In this document: positions 1 to 6,327 of the stretch, piece after piece
How the letters are laid out: each line of letters begins with the position of its first letter
Numbering within the stretch: the stretch's first letter is position 1
Source: Ruminococcus sp.
Lineage (GTDB): Bacteria; Bacillota_A; Clostridia; Oscillospirales; Acutalibacteraceae
Length of the DNA: 13,930 bases
Assembly: GCA_017481395.1 (NCBI GenBank)
Contig: JAFUPE010000099.1
Span: 1-13,930, forward strand
Direction of reading: 5' to 3'
Program-made: the position numbers and the translations under genes
The notes under the pieces: model-generated
Seen by the model: the letters and a program-made list of their open reading frames with translations, nothing else
The model's database searches: none
What the model was told of the DNA's origin: nothing

Positions 1-1
1 C

Positions 2-913
2 GGTGTTAACCTTGCAAACGGTCAGCCTGTTACAGTTGGTGAGGCTGTTGGTATTATCGCTGCTCAGTCAATCGGTGAGCCCGGTACACAGCTTACAATG
101 AGAACCTTCCATACAGGTGGTGTTGCTTCTGCAGAAGATATTACACAGGGTCTTCCCCGTGTTGAAGAGCTCTTCGAAAGCAGAAAGCCCAAGAGCCTTG
201 CTATTATCTCTGAGATTGACGGTGAGGTTCGCTTTGAGGATATCAAGAACAACCGTCACGCTGTTATCTACAACAAGGAAACCAACGAGGAAAGACAGTA
301 CCTTATTCCCTTCGGCTTCCGTGTTAAGGTTCAGGAGGGTCAGGTTATCAAAGCAGGTGATAAAATCACCGATGGTGCTGTTAACCCCCACGATGTTCTT
401 GCAATTCTCGGTCCTCAGGCTGTTCAGGATTACCTTATCAGCGAAGTACAGTCTACCTACCGCTTACAGGGTGTTGATATCAACGATAAGCATATCGAGG
501 TTATCGTTCGCCAGATGATGAAGAAGGTTAAGGTTGACGATCCCGGCTCTACCGAGTTCCTCGGCGGTCAGATGTACGACAAGAACGAGGTTATCCACGC
601 AAACAGAGAAATCAAGAAGCGTATCGAAGCAGGCGAAGAAGGCCTTAAGGAAGCAACCTGGACTCAGCTTCTCCTTGGTATTACAAAGGCATCCCTTGCT
701 ACAGACAGCTTCCTGTCTGCTGCTTCCTTCCAGGAAACAACCAGAGTTCTTACAGATGCTGCTATTAAGGGTAAGGTTGATCCCCTTATCGGTCTTAAGG
801 AGAACGTTATCATCGGTAAGCTTGTACCCGCAGGTACAGGTATGCGCCGTTACACTGACGTTGAGCTTGAAGAAAACTTCATTCCCCAGGCTCCCACAGC
901 TCCTATTGAGTAA
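2..913 (+). CDS. rpoC: DNA-directed RNA polymerase subunit beta' (C-terminal part)
   Basis: C-terminal ~303 residues of the beta' subunit of RNA polymerase; the gene enters from the left edge, reading in the frame starting at base 2. The first visible residues [20 protein letters not shown], followed by [20 protein letters not shown], form the very conserved segment next to the trigger loop that contacts the active site. Downstream are a beta-barrel/sandwich-like part ([19 protein letters not shown]), the [13 protein letters not shown] helix and the closing [20 protein letters not shown] motif that anchors omega and the clamp base. The codon use is that of a highly expressed gene. It ends in TAA and is followed at once by a strong terminator. 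In many Firmicutes rpoC is followed by rpsL/rpsG; here it is not. Identification is certain from motif order. Confidence 0.98.
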   Translation, partial: GVNLANGQPVTVGEAVGIIAAQSIGEPGTQLTMRTFHTGGVASAEDITQGLPRVEELFESRKPKSLAIISEIDGEVRFEDIKNNRHAVIYNKETNEERQYLIPFGFRVKVQEGQVIKAGDKITDGAVNPHDVLAILGPQAVQDYLISEVQSTYRLQGVDINDKHIEVIVRQMMKKVKVDDPGSTEFLGGQMYDKNEVIHANREIKKRIEAGEEGLKEATWTQLLLGITKASLATDSFLSAASFQETTRVLTDAAIKGKVDPLIGLKENVIIGKLVPAGTGMRRYTDVELEENFIPQAPTAPIE

Positions 914-925
914 TAAACAAAAATG

Positions 926-960
926 CGGACACAGTTTTTATACTGTGTCCGTTTTTGTTT
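926..960 (+). terminator. Rho-independent terminator of the rpoC operon
   Basis: A perfect 10-bp stem (CGGACACAGT at 926-935 pairing with ACTGTGTCCG at 942-951), a 6-nt loop and the T-rich tail TTTTTGTTT. It starts 12 bases after the rpoC stop codon and ends the rpoBC transcript. Confidence 0.93.
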
Positions 961-1189
961 GTGGGTTAGCCACCCACAGGGCATTTCGCCTTTGGATAAG
1001 TTAAGTTTAGAGATTAACTCACATTAACGGCGGGTCGATTGTAATTATTACTAAACTATCTATATAAAATTTGTTAACAACTCCAAATATTATTTTTTAG
1101 CATAATATTTTATAATTTATGTGTGAGTTTTTCATAAAAACTGAGTCTAATAAATGAAAGACCTAAAACACTTAAAAGGAGGTACCAAT
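961..1189 (+). promoter_or_regulatory. Intergenic region with candidate promoter and leader of the dockerin-protein gene
   Basis: This 229-base gap holds no gene. It contains a 6-bp hairpin GTGGGT/ACCCAC (961-966/972-977) right after the rpoC terminator, an inverted repeat AGTTAA/TTAACT (999-1004/1014-1019), and a very A+T-rich stretch from about 1040. The best promoter candidate is TTGTAA (1039-1044) with TATAAA (1063-1068, 18-bp spacer); a TATAAT at 1111-1116 lacks a recognisable -35. A weak hairpin AGTTTTT/AAAAACT lies at 1126-1142 in the likely leader. A strong ribosome site AAAGGAGG (1175-1182) sits 7 bases before the ATG at 1190. Confidence 0.35.
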
Positions 1190-2968
1190 ATGAAAGCAAA
1201 CAAAAGAATTTTGTGCGTTATACTGGCACTTATAATGTGCGTGTCAACCACCACTATTGCGGTTGCGGCATTGGGATATCCCGATAGCTTCAATCTTATG
1301 TACAAGGAGCTGGTTTTTGATGCTCTGGATTGGGACTTAAATCCTGATGATTATGTATATAGTTGCGAATATGCTTATAATGCCGACGGAACGACTCCTG
1401 ATAAAGGAGAAACCCCTGACTTTATTTTAGCCTTTGCAAATCATGACGGGGTTGTTCACGATATGGTCATCGATACGGAAATAGGGGGTTATCGTTTTAC
1501 CTCAGGTTGCAGCTTTTTTCCCTATTATATGGGATATTTTATTTATTCTTTTAAAGAGCACAAATGTTACTCTTTAGAGGAGGCTTGGGATGCTCAACTT
1601 CCCCAGACAGAAACGGTTTTGGCAATGTTGGGCACACCTGTACAAAAACTTGACCAGACTTATAAGGATATAGTCTTTGAGGTTTTGGGCGACGAAATAA
1701 ATTTTGAGTATCAGCAGTACAGATACATATATTCTTACAATGCCGACGGTTCAACTGTAGACGAAGGCGAAATACCCGATTACATTTTAGCATGGACAGG
1801 TGCAGGTGGAGCCGACGCTATAGTGGAAAGGGTTATAGGCGATTACTATTTTATTTCAGGAGCTATTCTTAATCCCTTTGATTTAGGGTATTGTATCTGC
1901 TCCACAAAAGAAAATAAGTGTTATTCCTTGGATGAGGCTTGGGATGTTAAACTTCCTAATATTGAAATCGCTTTTGCAAAAGCAGGTACACATGTAGACG
2001 AGACAAACAACGACCTTACCAAATACAGAACCAAAATCATCTCAAAGCTTGGTTGGGAAAATACAGATGAAGATATAAAATATCGTTGTATTGCCGAGTA
2101 TACTGCTGACGGCACCGAAGCAATTGATGGTGCAACGGCGGATTATGCCGTAATTTTTGCTCACCAAGGTGCTTGGACAGAAGAAGCTGTGTACAGCATA
2201 ATAGGAAATTACCGTTTGAAAGTGTCTAATGATTTTAAACCGGGTTATATTATTTATTCCCTAGCCGAAGACAAAATTTATACAATCCGAGAAGCTTACA
2301 ACGAGGATTTACCTTGTATGGACTTGGCTATGGAGAAAATAGGTACTAAAGTAAGACTTTACGCAGAGGTTTTTGAAAAGTTCCTTGAGCCTTACAAAGA
2401 AGATGGCTGGGAAGACCTTGAAGGTGGTTGGTATGGCTACGACGAGCTTTACTACTATAGCTACCAGAAACGCCACGGTAGTATCGAGAGTTTTGAGATA
2501 ACACCTGACTATGTGCTTATTGAAGGCTCCACTTATTTTGCCGACCCGATGTTATCTTACGATGTATTTGGTGATTATATAGTTTACGGCGGTTGCGGTT
2601 TCCCGAATTGCAGTAATTATTACATTTATACACCAAAGGACGGCAAGCTTTACACCTTAAGAGAAGCTTATGATGCAGGTGTAAAAGAAATCGAAAAGGT
2701 GTTTACGGACTACGGTCTGGGCGTTCTTAAGGGAGATGCCGACGGCGATAGAAAACTTACTGTAAAGGACGCAACTTATATACAGAAGTGCCTTGCAAAG
2801 ATTGATGGCTTTGAGTTTAACGAAGAAATAAGAGGACACCATTTGTCTGTAGAGGATGACGGCAGTCCTGATATAAATGTGGTTAATATTGAAGACTTTG
2901 ATAATAACGATAAAGTTGATATCAAAGACGCCACCGCAATACAGAAGAGATTGGCAAATATAGAGTGA
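1190..2968 (+). CDS. Secreted dockerin protein with four tandem repeats of an unrecognised domain
   Basis: A 592-residue exported protein. The start at 1190 is preferred over the in-frame ATG at 1154 because AAAGGAGG lies 7 bases upstream and a good signal peptide follows directly (MKANKR, hydrophobic core, cleavage near AVA-A at residue 26). Residues ~28-513 are four tandem copies of a ~120-residue domain (about 28-151, 152-269, 270-388, 389-513), each with an NADGT-like acidic turn leading into PDYILA, then a GDYYFISG-like strand, a GY-IYS strand and a Y-S/T-L-x-EAWD-x-x-LP helix start. Residues 514-592 are a dockerin: calcium loop 1 at D516-D527 (DADGDRKLTVKD), loop 2 at D569-D580 (DFDNNDKVDIKD), each followed by an IQK helix, with a long insert between them. 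I do not recognise the repeat domain, so its ligand is unknown. The dockerin implies attachment to a cohesin scaffold. No catalytic motif is visible. Confidence 0.85.
   Translation: MKANKRILCVILALIMCVSTTTIAVAALGYPDSFNLMYKELVFDALDWDLNPDDYVYSCEYAYNADGTTPDKGETPDFILAFANHDGVVHDMVIDTEIGGYRFTSGCSFFPYYMGYFIYSFKEHKCYSLEEAWDAQLPQTETVLAMLGTPVQKLDQTYKDIVFEVLGDEINFEYQQYRYIYSYNADGSTVDEGEIPDYILAWTGAGGADAIVERVIGDYYFISGAILNPFDLGYCICSTKENKCYSLDEAWDVKLPNIEIAFAKAGTHVDETNNDLTKYRTKIISKLGWENTDEDIKYRCIAEYTADGTEAIDGATADYAVIFAHQGAWTEEAVYSIIGNYRLKVSNDFKPGYIIYSLAEDKIYTIREAYNEDLPCMDLAMEKIGTKVRLYAEVFEKFLEPYKEDGWEDLEGGWYGYDELYYYSYQKRHGSIESFEITPDYVLIEGSTYFADPMLSYDVFGDYIVYGGCGFPNCSNYYIYTPKDGKLYTLREAYDAGVKEIEKVFTDYGLGVLKGDADGDRKLTVKDATYIQKCLAKIDGFEFNEEIRGHHLSVEDDGSPDINVVNIEDFDNNDKVDIKDATAIQKRLANIE
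1271..2728 (+). repeat. Four tandem protein-domain repeats in the dockerin protein
   Basis: Four diverged in-frame units at about 1271-1642, 1643-1996, 1997-2353 and 2354-2728. The motif YSLEEAWDAQLP (residue 127) recurs as YSLDEAWDVKLP (245), YTIREAYNEDLP (364) and YTLREAYDAG (488), at spacings of 118, 119 and 124 residues. The fourth copy is the most divergent and has lost the NADGT turn. Confidence 0.8.
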
Positions 2969-2976
2969 TTAAAATT

Positions 2977-3004
2977 CAGGCACCATTTCAGGTGCCTGTT
3001 TTGC
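2977..3004 (+). terminator. Rho-independent terminator after the dockerin protein
   Basis: A perfect 8-bp stem CAGGCACC (2977-2984)/GGTGCCTG (2991-2998), a 6-nt loop and a TTTTGCT tail, 8 bases after the stop codon. Confidence 0.88.
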
Positions 3005-3010
3005 TATAGC

Positions 3011-3040
3011 AAAAGGCGTAGCTTTTGAAGCTACGCCTTT
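3011..3040 (-). terminator. Terminator hairpin of the minus-strand operon
   Basis: A perfect 13-bp stem (3012-3024 with 3028-3040) and a 3-nt loop. Read on the minus strand it follows the lipoprotein stop by 19 bases and ends in TTTT. It lies between two convergent genes and may act in both directions. Confidence 0.75.
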
Positions 3041-3059
3041 CAATGTTTCATTTTATTTA

Positions 3060-3659
3060 TTACTGGAAGCCGTATTCTTTGAATTCGGAATCAAGCTCTG
3101 AATAGTGGAATGCTGTATCGTTAGCGTTAGGTGTTACACCGATAACCTCTTGTGCTAAAGCGATTCGTTCTGCTCTGTCGGCAAGCTCAAGACCATCGAA
3201 GCTTGCGGCAAATTCCAGCCCGTTATCAGTTTCTTTAAAGCTACAGAAAAGGTTTGAATCATTTAATGCGTTAATTTTGTTTTCGAAGCCTTCTAATTCG
3301 GTTTTGAAGGATGCATATTCACTGCTTGTTGATAAAATCTGCATATTAAATGTTATATCATAAACAATGTCTGTGTCAGTACAGTAGCCTGCGGAAGCAG
3401 AAATAGAACTGCTGTCGTCTTTATATTCCCAAGTATGACCTGCTTTTGCGTCTGTCAGTACAAGCTCCTCCAAAACCTTTGCTTCTGTAGCAGTAGTCTG
3501 AGTAGCGATGGTTGTTTCTACAGGTGCGTTTGTTTCGACGGCAGGTGCATTTGTTTCTACAGGGGTGACGGAGTTGTTTCCGCAGCCAACCAGAGCAGTA
3601 GCCGAAATAATGGTTGCACCTAAGAGGATGCTTGCGATAATCTGTTTTTTGTTTTTCAT
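3060..3659 (-). CDS. Predicted lipoprotein with DUF1307/YehR-like C-terminal domain
   Basis: A 199-residue exported lipoprotein. It has a lysine-rich N-terminus (MKNKKQ), a hydrophobic core and a lipobox LVGC with the lipidated Cys at residue 26, then a low-complexity spacer of ETNAPVETT-like repeats (about 31-60) that lifts the folded part off the membrane. The C-terminal part (about 65-199) aligns by eye with the C-terminal half of the zinc-ribbon protein encoded upstream: SEYASFKTELEGF against SEFDDVKYNFSTM, and a closing (S/D)-x-L-x-x-x-GY/GF helix. That ending resembles the YehR/DUF1307 lipoproteins, but this is a judgement from pattern only. The ribosome site AAAGGAG lies ~8 bases upstream. 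The 22-base gap after the zinc-ribbon gene with no terminator indicates co-transcription. The function is unknown. Confidence 0.8.
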   Translation of the reverse strand: MKNKKQIIASILLGATIISATALVGCGNNSVTPVETNAPAVETNAPVETTIATQTTATEAKVLEELVLTDAKAGHTWEYKDDSSSISASAGYCTDTDIVYDITFNMQILSTSSEYASFKTELEGFENKINALNDSNLFCSFKETDNGLEFAASFDGLELADRAERIALAQEVIGVTPNANDTAFHYSELDSEFKEYGFQ

Positions 3660-3681
3660 CTTGATTTCTCCTTTTTGTATT

Positions 3682-4383
3682 TTAGTATTCTGCCTTTAAA
3701 ATATATCCGTTAGCTAAAAGAGTGCTTTCAGCATCGGATAATTTAATTTTACCTGAGGAGTAGTTAAACCCTAATAAGTCTGCTGCAGTTTTTGCTGCGA
3801 CCTCGCCGTTTTCGTAGTTAAGATTAGTAAAGCTGAACGTAATAGTGTAGCTGTAAGCTGTTTCATTTATGTCAATCAATATGTTTTCGACATTATTGTT
3901 TTTTACAATCTCTTGCATTGTGGAAAAATTGTATTTGACATCATCAAACTCAGATACTGATAAATCAGATAAAAAGAAATTGCCTGAAATCGTTATAATC
4001 TCATCCCCACGGGAAATAAGCATAATGGTAGAGCTGATAGTACCAGTTACCTCGGAGTAATATTCTTTTGTAGATACAGTTGCCCCTGGTATTATTTCGT
4101 TTTCAACAGAAAAAGTAGGAAATGTGTAATTAGCGGTGGGTGTATTTTCTGTATTGTTTTTGGTGTAACTGTTTGCAACGATGGGTGCGATTATAGCAGT
4201 AGATACTAAAAAAGCCGCCACTCCGATAATAACACCAATCCACGGCTTACGCTTTTTAAGCGGCTTTTCGATAGAAGCACTCAGAGGCTGTGGTATGTTT
4301 GTGTCGGCAAGAACTTCTTTTCCGCATTGTATGCAGAATTTAGAGCCGTGCACAATATCTTTTCCGCAATAAGGACAAAACAT
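3682..4383 (-). CDS. Zinc-ribbon membrane protein with extracytoplasmic domain
   Basis: A 233-residue protein. The N-terminal zinc ribbon MFCPYCGKDI...KFCIQCGKEV has C3, C6, C17 and C20 as the likely zinc ligands. A positively charged stretch (KPLKKRKP, ~40-47) precedes a single membrane helix (about 48-70), followed by an extracytoplasmic domain rich in beta-strand residues. The last ~100 residues resemble the co-transcribed lipoprotein and end in a YehR-like LSDAESTLLANGYILK helix. It is the first gene of a two-gene operon read from a perfect TTGACA-N17-TATAAT promoter overlapped by palindromic operators and divergent from an XRE regulator, so the pair is probably repressed and switched on by an unknown signal. 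Its topology (cytosolic ribbon, external domain) would suit a sensor or anchor role; no enzyme motif is seen. Confidence 0.82.
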   Translation of the reverse strand: MFCPYCGKDIVHGSKFCIQCGKEVLADTNIPQPLSASIEKPLKKRKPWIGVIIGVAAFLVSTAIIAPIVANSYTKNNTENTPTANYTFPTFSVENEIIPGATVSTKEYYSEVTGTISSTIMLISRGDEIITISGNFFLSDLSVSEFDDVKYNFSTMQEIVKNNNVENILIDINETAYSYTITFSFTNLNYENGEVAAKTAADLLGFNYSSGKIKLSDAESTLLANGYILKAEY

Positions 4384-4396
4384 AGAAACACCTCTT

Positions 4397-4414
4397 ATAC
4401 TAAATTATTAGTAT
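4397..4414. promoter_or_regulatory. Operator palindrome 1 (ATACTA-N6-TAGTAT)
   Basis: ATACTAAATTATTAGTAT is a perfect 7+7 inverted repeat. It covers the downstream edge of the -10 and the expected start site of the minus-strand operon. It matches operator 2 in sequence and spacing. It is the likely binding site of the divergent XRE regulator. Confidence 0.75.
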
Positions 4415-4441
4415 TATAACCCCGAATTTTTAGTATGTCAA
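4413..4441 (-). promoter_or_regulatory. Consensus sigma-A promoter of the zinc-ribbon/lipoprotein operon
   Basis: On the minus strand a perfect -35 TTGACA (4441-4436) and a perfect -10 TATAAT (4418-4413) are separated by exactly 17 bp. Operator half-sites overlap both elements, as expected for a strong promoter held off by a repressor. Confidence 0.88.
4431..4436 (+). promoter_or_regulatory. Operator half-site TAGTAT
   Basis: A lone copy of the operator half-site, directly next to and overlapping by one base the -35 box of the minus-strand promoter. It may allow cooperative binding between the two full operators. Confidence 0.45.
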
Positions 4442-4447
4442 GTGCAT

Positions 4448-4465
4448 ATACTAATTTTATAGTAT
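4448..4465. promoter_or_regulatory. Operator palindrome 2 (ATACTA-N6-TAGTAT)
   Basis: ATACTAATTTTATAGTAT is a perfect 6+6 inverted repeat with the same 6-base spacer as operator 1. It overlaps the -10 hexamer TATAAT (4463-4468) of the regulator's own promoter. A further overlapping palindrome AGTATA-A-TATACT lies at 4461-4473. This arrangement suggests autorepression. Confidence 0.75.
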
Positions 4466-4468
4466 AAT
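4463..4468 (+). promoter_or_regulatory. -10 element of the XRE regulator gene
   Basis: A perfect TATAAT 40 bases before the start codon. No good -35 exists at 16-18 bp (AAGTGC at 17), so basal transcription is probably weak, as usual for an autoregulated repressor. Confidence 0.55.
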
Positions 4469-4508
4469 ATACTCAAAAGTAACTTGTAACAAAAAAGGAA
4501 TTTTTACT

Positions 4509-4787
4509 ATGAATCGTATCAGAGAACTGCGTGAGAATGCGGGTTTGAGGCAGATTGATGTCGCTAAAGCAACAGGCATAGACCAAAAAACTTTGTCTAA
4601 TTACGAAACAGGAAAGACCAATCCCGACAGCTATTCACTGATTCAGCTTGCTGATTTTTTCGGTGTCAGTATAGATTACCTTGTTGGCAGAATTGATGCA
4701 TTGCAAACCTCAATCGATAAAACCGAAATATATAAAAAAATTGATATGATTAAGCAGGAGCTTAATGATATCAAAAAGTATCTGTAA
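4509..4787 (+). CDS. XRE/Cro-CI family transcriptional regulator
   Basis: A 92-residue DNA-binding protein. Residues ~4-60 form a classic HTH_3 domain: IRELRENAGLRQIDVAKATG (helices 1-2), IDQKTLSNYETGKTNPD (recognition helix and turn) and SLIQLADFFGVSIDYLVGR (helices 4-5). Residues 62-92 are a short heptad-like helix (KTEIYKKIDMIKQELNDIKK), probably for dimerisation. AAGGAA lies 8 bases before the ATG. The gene is divergent from the zinc-ribbon/lipoprotein operon, with two matching palindromes placed over both promoters, so the simplest model is that this protein represses both itself and the operon. No ligand domain or protease is present, so what relieves repression is not visible. Confidence 0.92.
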   Translation: MNRIRELRENAGLRQIDVAKATGIDQKTLSNYETGKTNPDSYSLIQLADFFGVSIDYLVGRIDALQTSIDKTEIYKKIDMIKQELNDIKKYL

Positions 4788-4792
4788 CTATT

Positions 4793-4825
4793 CGCCTTGC
4801 TTTGCTTTAAGCAAGGCGTTTTCTT
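4793..4825 (+). terminator. Rho-independent terminator after the XRE regulator
   Basis: A perfect 10-bp stem CGCCTTGCTT (4793-4802)/AAGCAAGGCG (4809-4818), a 6-nt loop and the tail TTTTCTT. Confidence 0.92.
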
Positions 4826-4826
4826 G

Positions 4827-4855
4827 TTGTAGAAGTAAGAAGTATGTGATATAAT
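4827..4855 (+). promoter_or_regulatory. Promoter of the thiamine diphosphokinase gene
   Basis: -35 TTGTAG (4827-4832), a 17-bp spacer and -10 TATAAT (4850-4855) preceded by TG one base upstream (extended -10). The -35 abuts the tail of the preceding terminator. Confidence 0.7.
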
Positions 4856-4885
4856 TATTACATAAAGCGTTCAAGAAGGGATACT

Positions 4886-5506
4886 ATGAAAAGATGTGTT
4901 ATTGTCGGCGGTGCTGATATTCTGAATTACGCCGATATTAAAAGATATGTTTCCTCTGAGGATTTTTACATTTTCTGCGATTGCGGACTGAGGCACTCCG
5001 AAGGTTTAGGTGCCGAGCCTGACCTTATAGTAGGCGACTTTGACTCCTCCGAAAATCCGAATCTTGATGTAGAAACCATAGTCTTACCCCGTGAAAAAGA
5101 CGATACAGACACGGTTTTTGCTGTAAAAGAAGCTTTGAAGCGTGGTTTTGAGGAGTTTTTGATTTTGGGTGTAACAGGGCAGAGGCTTGACCATACCTTA
5201 GGTAACGTGTCAATTCTTAAAATGCTTTTTGATTTGGGCAAGCCTGCGTTGATTATTGACGATTACTGTGAAATGCAGGTTGTTGGTAAAGAGCCTCGTT
5301 GCGTCGATGACAGCTATACTTACTTTTCGCTTATAAATATTTTTGGCAAAGCTAAGGGTATTAATATAAAAAACGCCAAATATCCTTTAAAAAATGCTGA
5401 AATTACCTGTGACTATCAGTACGGAGTAAGCAACGAGGTTTTAAAAGGAGAAACCGCCGAGGTTTTTGTGGAAAACGGTTGCTTGCTTTTGATAAAGGTA
5501 AAGTAA
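4886..5506 (+). CDS. thiN: Thiamine diphosphokinase (thiamine pyrophosphokinase)
   Basis: A 206-residue cytosolic enzyme that transfers a diphosphate from ATP to thiamine to make thiamine diphosphate, the cofactor of pyruvate:ferredoxin oxidoreductase and transketolase. Family signs are the N-terminal CVIVGGAD strand-loop, CDCGLRH, the metal-binding GDFDS motif (50-54) preceded by EPDLIV, the KDDTDT acidic motif (71-76), and the substrate-site G-x-x-GQRLDHTLGN (95-107). The C-terminal domain (about 120-206) is the usual thiamine-binding beta-sandwich. The length is normal for the bacterial family. AGAAGGG lies 5 bases before the ATG. In many Firmicutes thiN follows rsgA/rpe; here it has its own extended -10 promoter and no such neighbours. 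Confidence 0.96.
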   Translation: MKRCVIVGGADILNYADIKRYVSSEDFYIFCDCGLRHSEGLGAEPDLIVGDFDSSENPNLDVETIVLPREKDDTDTVFAVKEALKRGFEEFLILGVTGQRLDHTLGNVSILKMLFDLGKPALIIDDYCEMQVVGKEPRCVDDSYTYFSLINIFGKAKGINIKNAKYPLKNAEITCDYQYGVSNEVLKGETAEVFVENGCLLLIKVK

Positions 5507-5513
5507 GTTTTTC

Positions 5514-5549
5514 TTGCATTATAAGGTATATGGTGGTAAACTGTTACCA
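5514..5549 (+). promoter_or_regulatory. Candidate promoter and operator before the S24/S26-like peptidase
   Basis: TTGCAT (5514-5519) and TAAACT (5537-5542) are 17 bp apart. A perfect inverted repeat TGGTAA-ACTG-TTACCA (5534-5549) lies across this -10 and about 20 bases before the start codon, so it could be an operator. No clear terminator separates thiN from this gene, so read-through from thiN is also possible. Confidence 0.4.
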
Positions 5550-5569
5550 AAGCATAAGGATGTGACAAT

Positions 5570-6079
5570 ATGACAGTTGATAGAATAGAGGACGCCGTAC
5601 AAAGAGGTAATTTCGTTATTCATCCCCATGGCTTTTCCATGTGGCCTATGATAAGAAACGGAATTGACTCGGTGGTTATTAATCCTGTTGAGGGCAGACT
5701 TCAGAAATATGATATCCCTCTTTATCTGGATAACCGTGGCAGATACGTAGTGCACAGAGTAATCGATGTTACCGAGACAGGTTACGTTATCTGCGGCGAC
5801 GGTCTTTTTGAAATCGAGTACGACATTACCGACAAGAATGTTATCGGTGTTGTAACAGGCTTTTTCAGAAAAGAAAAGTACATTTCCTGCGACAATAAAA
5901 AATATATGCGTTATGTGCACTTTTGGGTGGACAATTTTTATCTTCGCAAGCCTATAATCCGTATAGTAAGAAAGATAAGAAGAGCCAAGACTATCTTGGC
6001 AGAATACGGCTATAGGATAATTCATGGCAAAGGAAAGTGGGAATCTGTGCAAAAAAAGACAACGGATAGTCAAAAATAA
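5570..6079 (+). CDS. S24/S26-like serine peptidase (Ser-His type)
   Basis: A 169-residue protein with the S24/S26 signal-peptidase/LexA-like fold. The nucleophile motif is GFSMWPMIRNGD-like (GFSMWPMIRNG, S23 with M24 and P26). The second motif is GRYVVHRVI with H62 where LexA and SipS types have Lys, as in the Ser-His signal peptidases, followed by GYVICGDGLFEIEYDIT (box with GD) and NVIGVVTGFFR. There is no N-terminal membrane helix or DNA-binding domain, so it is neither a normal type I signal peptidase nor LexA; the C-terminus (about 125-160) is strongly basic. Similar short proteins sit in peptide-maturation loci, but no precursor is visible here. AAGGA lies 9 bases before the ATG. Confidence 0.75.
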   Translation: MTVDRIEDAVQRGNFVIHPHGFSMWPMIRNGIDSVVINPVEGRLQKYDIPLYLDNRGRYVVHRVIDVTETGYVICGDGLFEIEYDITDKNVIGVVTGFFRKEKYISCDNKKYMRYVHFWVDNFYLRKPIIRIVRKIRRAKTILAEYGYRIIHGKGKWESVQKKTTDSQK

Positions 6080-6160
6080 TTTTATGAAATTTTTTTAAAA
6101 ATCAGAAAAATTTAAGATAAAAAACGCAAAGCCTATATAAAAAATAAGATTTAAAAAGGT

Positions 6161-6198
6161 AACCGACGGCGACTTTTCGCTGTCGGTTTGTTATTTTT
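6161..6198 (+). terminator. Rho-independent terminator after the peptidase gene
   Basis: A 12-bp stem (6161-6172 with 6177-6188, one G-T pair), a 4-nt loop and the tail TTTGTTATTTTT run from about 80 bases after the stop codon. The 80 bases in between are A+T-rich with nothing recognisable. Confidence 0.85.
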
Positions 6199-6257
6199 AA
6201 CTAAATTATGTAAATAAAGTTTGTTGCATTTTAAAGCCCCAAAAGGCGGTTTTCGAT

Positions 6258-6286
6258 TTGATTTTAAAAAACCCTTTTGGTAGAAT
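6258..6286 (+). promoter_or_regulatory. Promoter of the alpha-amylase gene
   Basis: -35 TTGATT (6258-6263) and -10 TAGAAT (6281-6286) with a 17-bp spacer, about 42 bases before the GTG start. The inverted repeat CCAAAAGG (6239-6246)/CCTTTTGG (6273-6280) brackets the -35 and touches the -10, a position suited to a regulator. Confidence 0.65.
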
Positions 6287-6327
6287 TAGGCTGGAATTTT
6301 TGAAATATTACGCAGGAGGTTTTTTAA

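Noticed and set aside
117..518. Alternative plus-strand frame inside rpoC
   Set aside because: A shadow of rpoC codon use; rpoC itself is unambiguous.
961..1040. Possible riboswitch in the leader of the dockerin-protein gene
   Set aside because: Only short, separate hairpins are visible, and no conserved aptamer pattern is recognised.
1154..1189. Upstream ATG at 1154 as start of the dockerin protein
   Set aside because: It would put a charged 12-residue extension before the signal peptide, and the extension contains the strong ribosome site of the ATG at 1190.
5519..6073. 184-residue open frame on the minus strand
   Set aside because: It lies fully antisense to the S24/S26-like peptidase gene, has no recognisable domain and no ribosome site; the plus-strand frame has clear family motifs.
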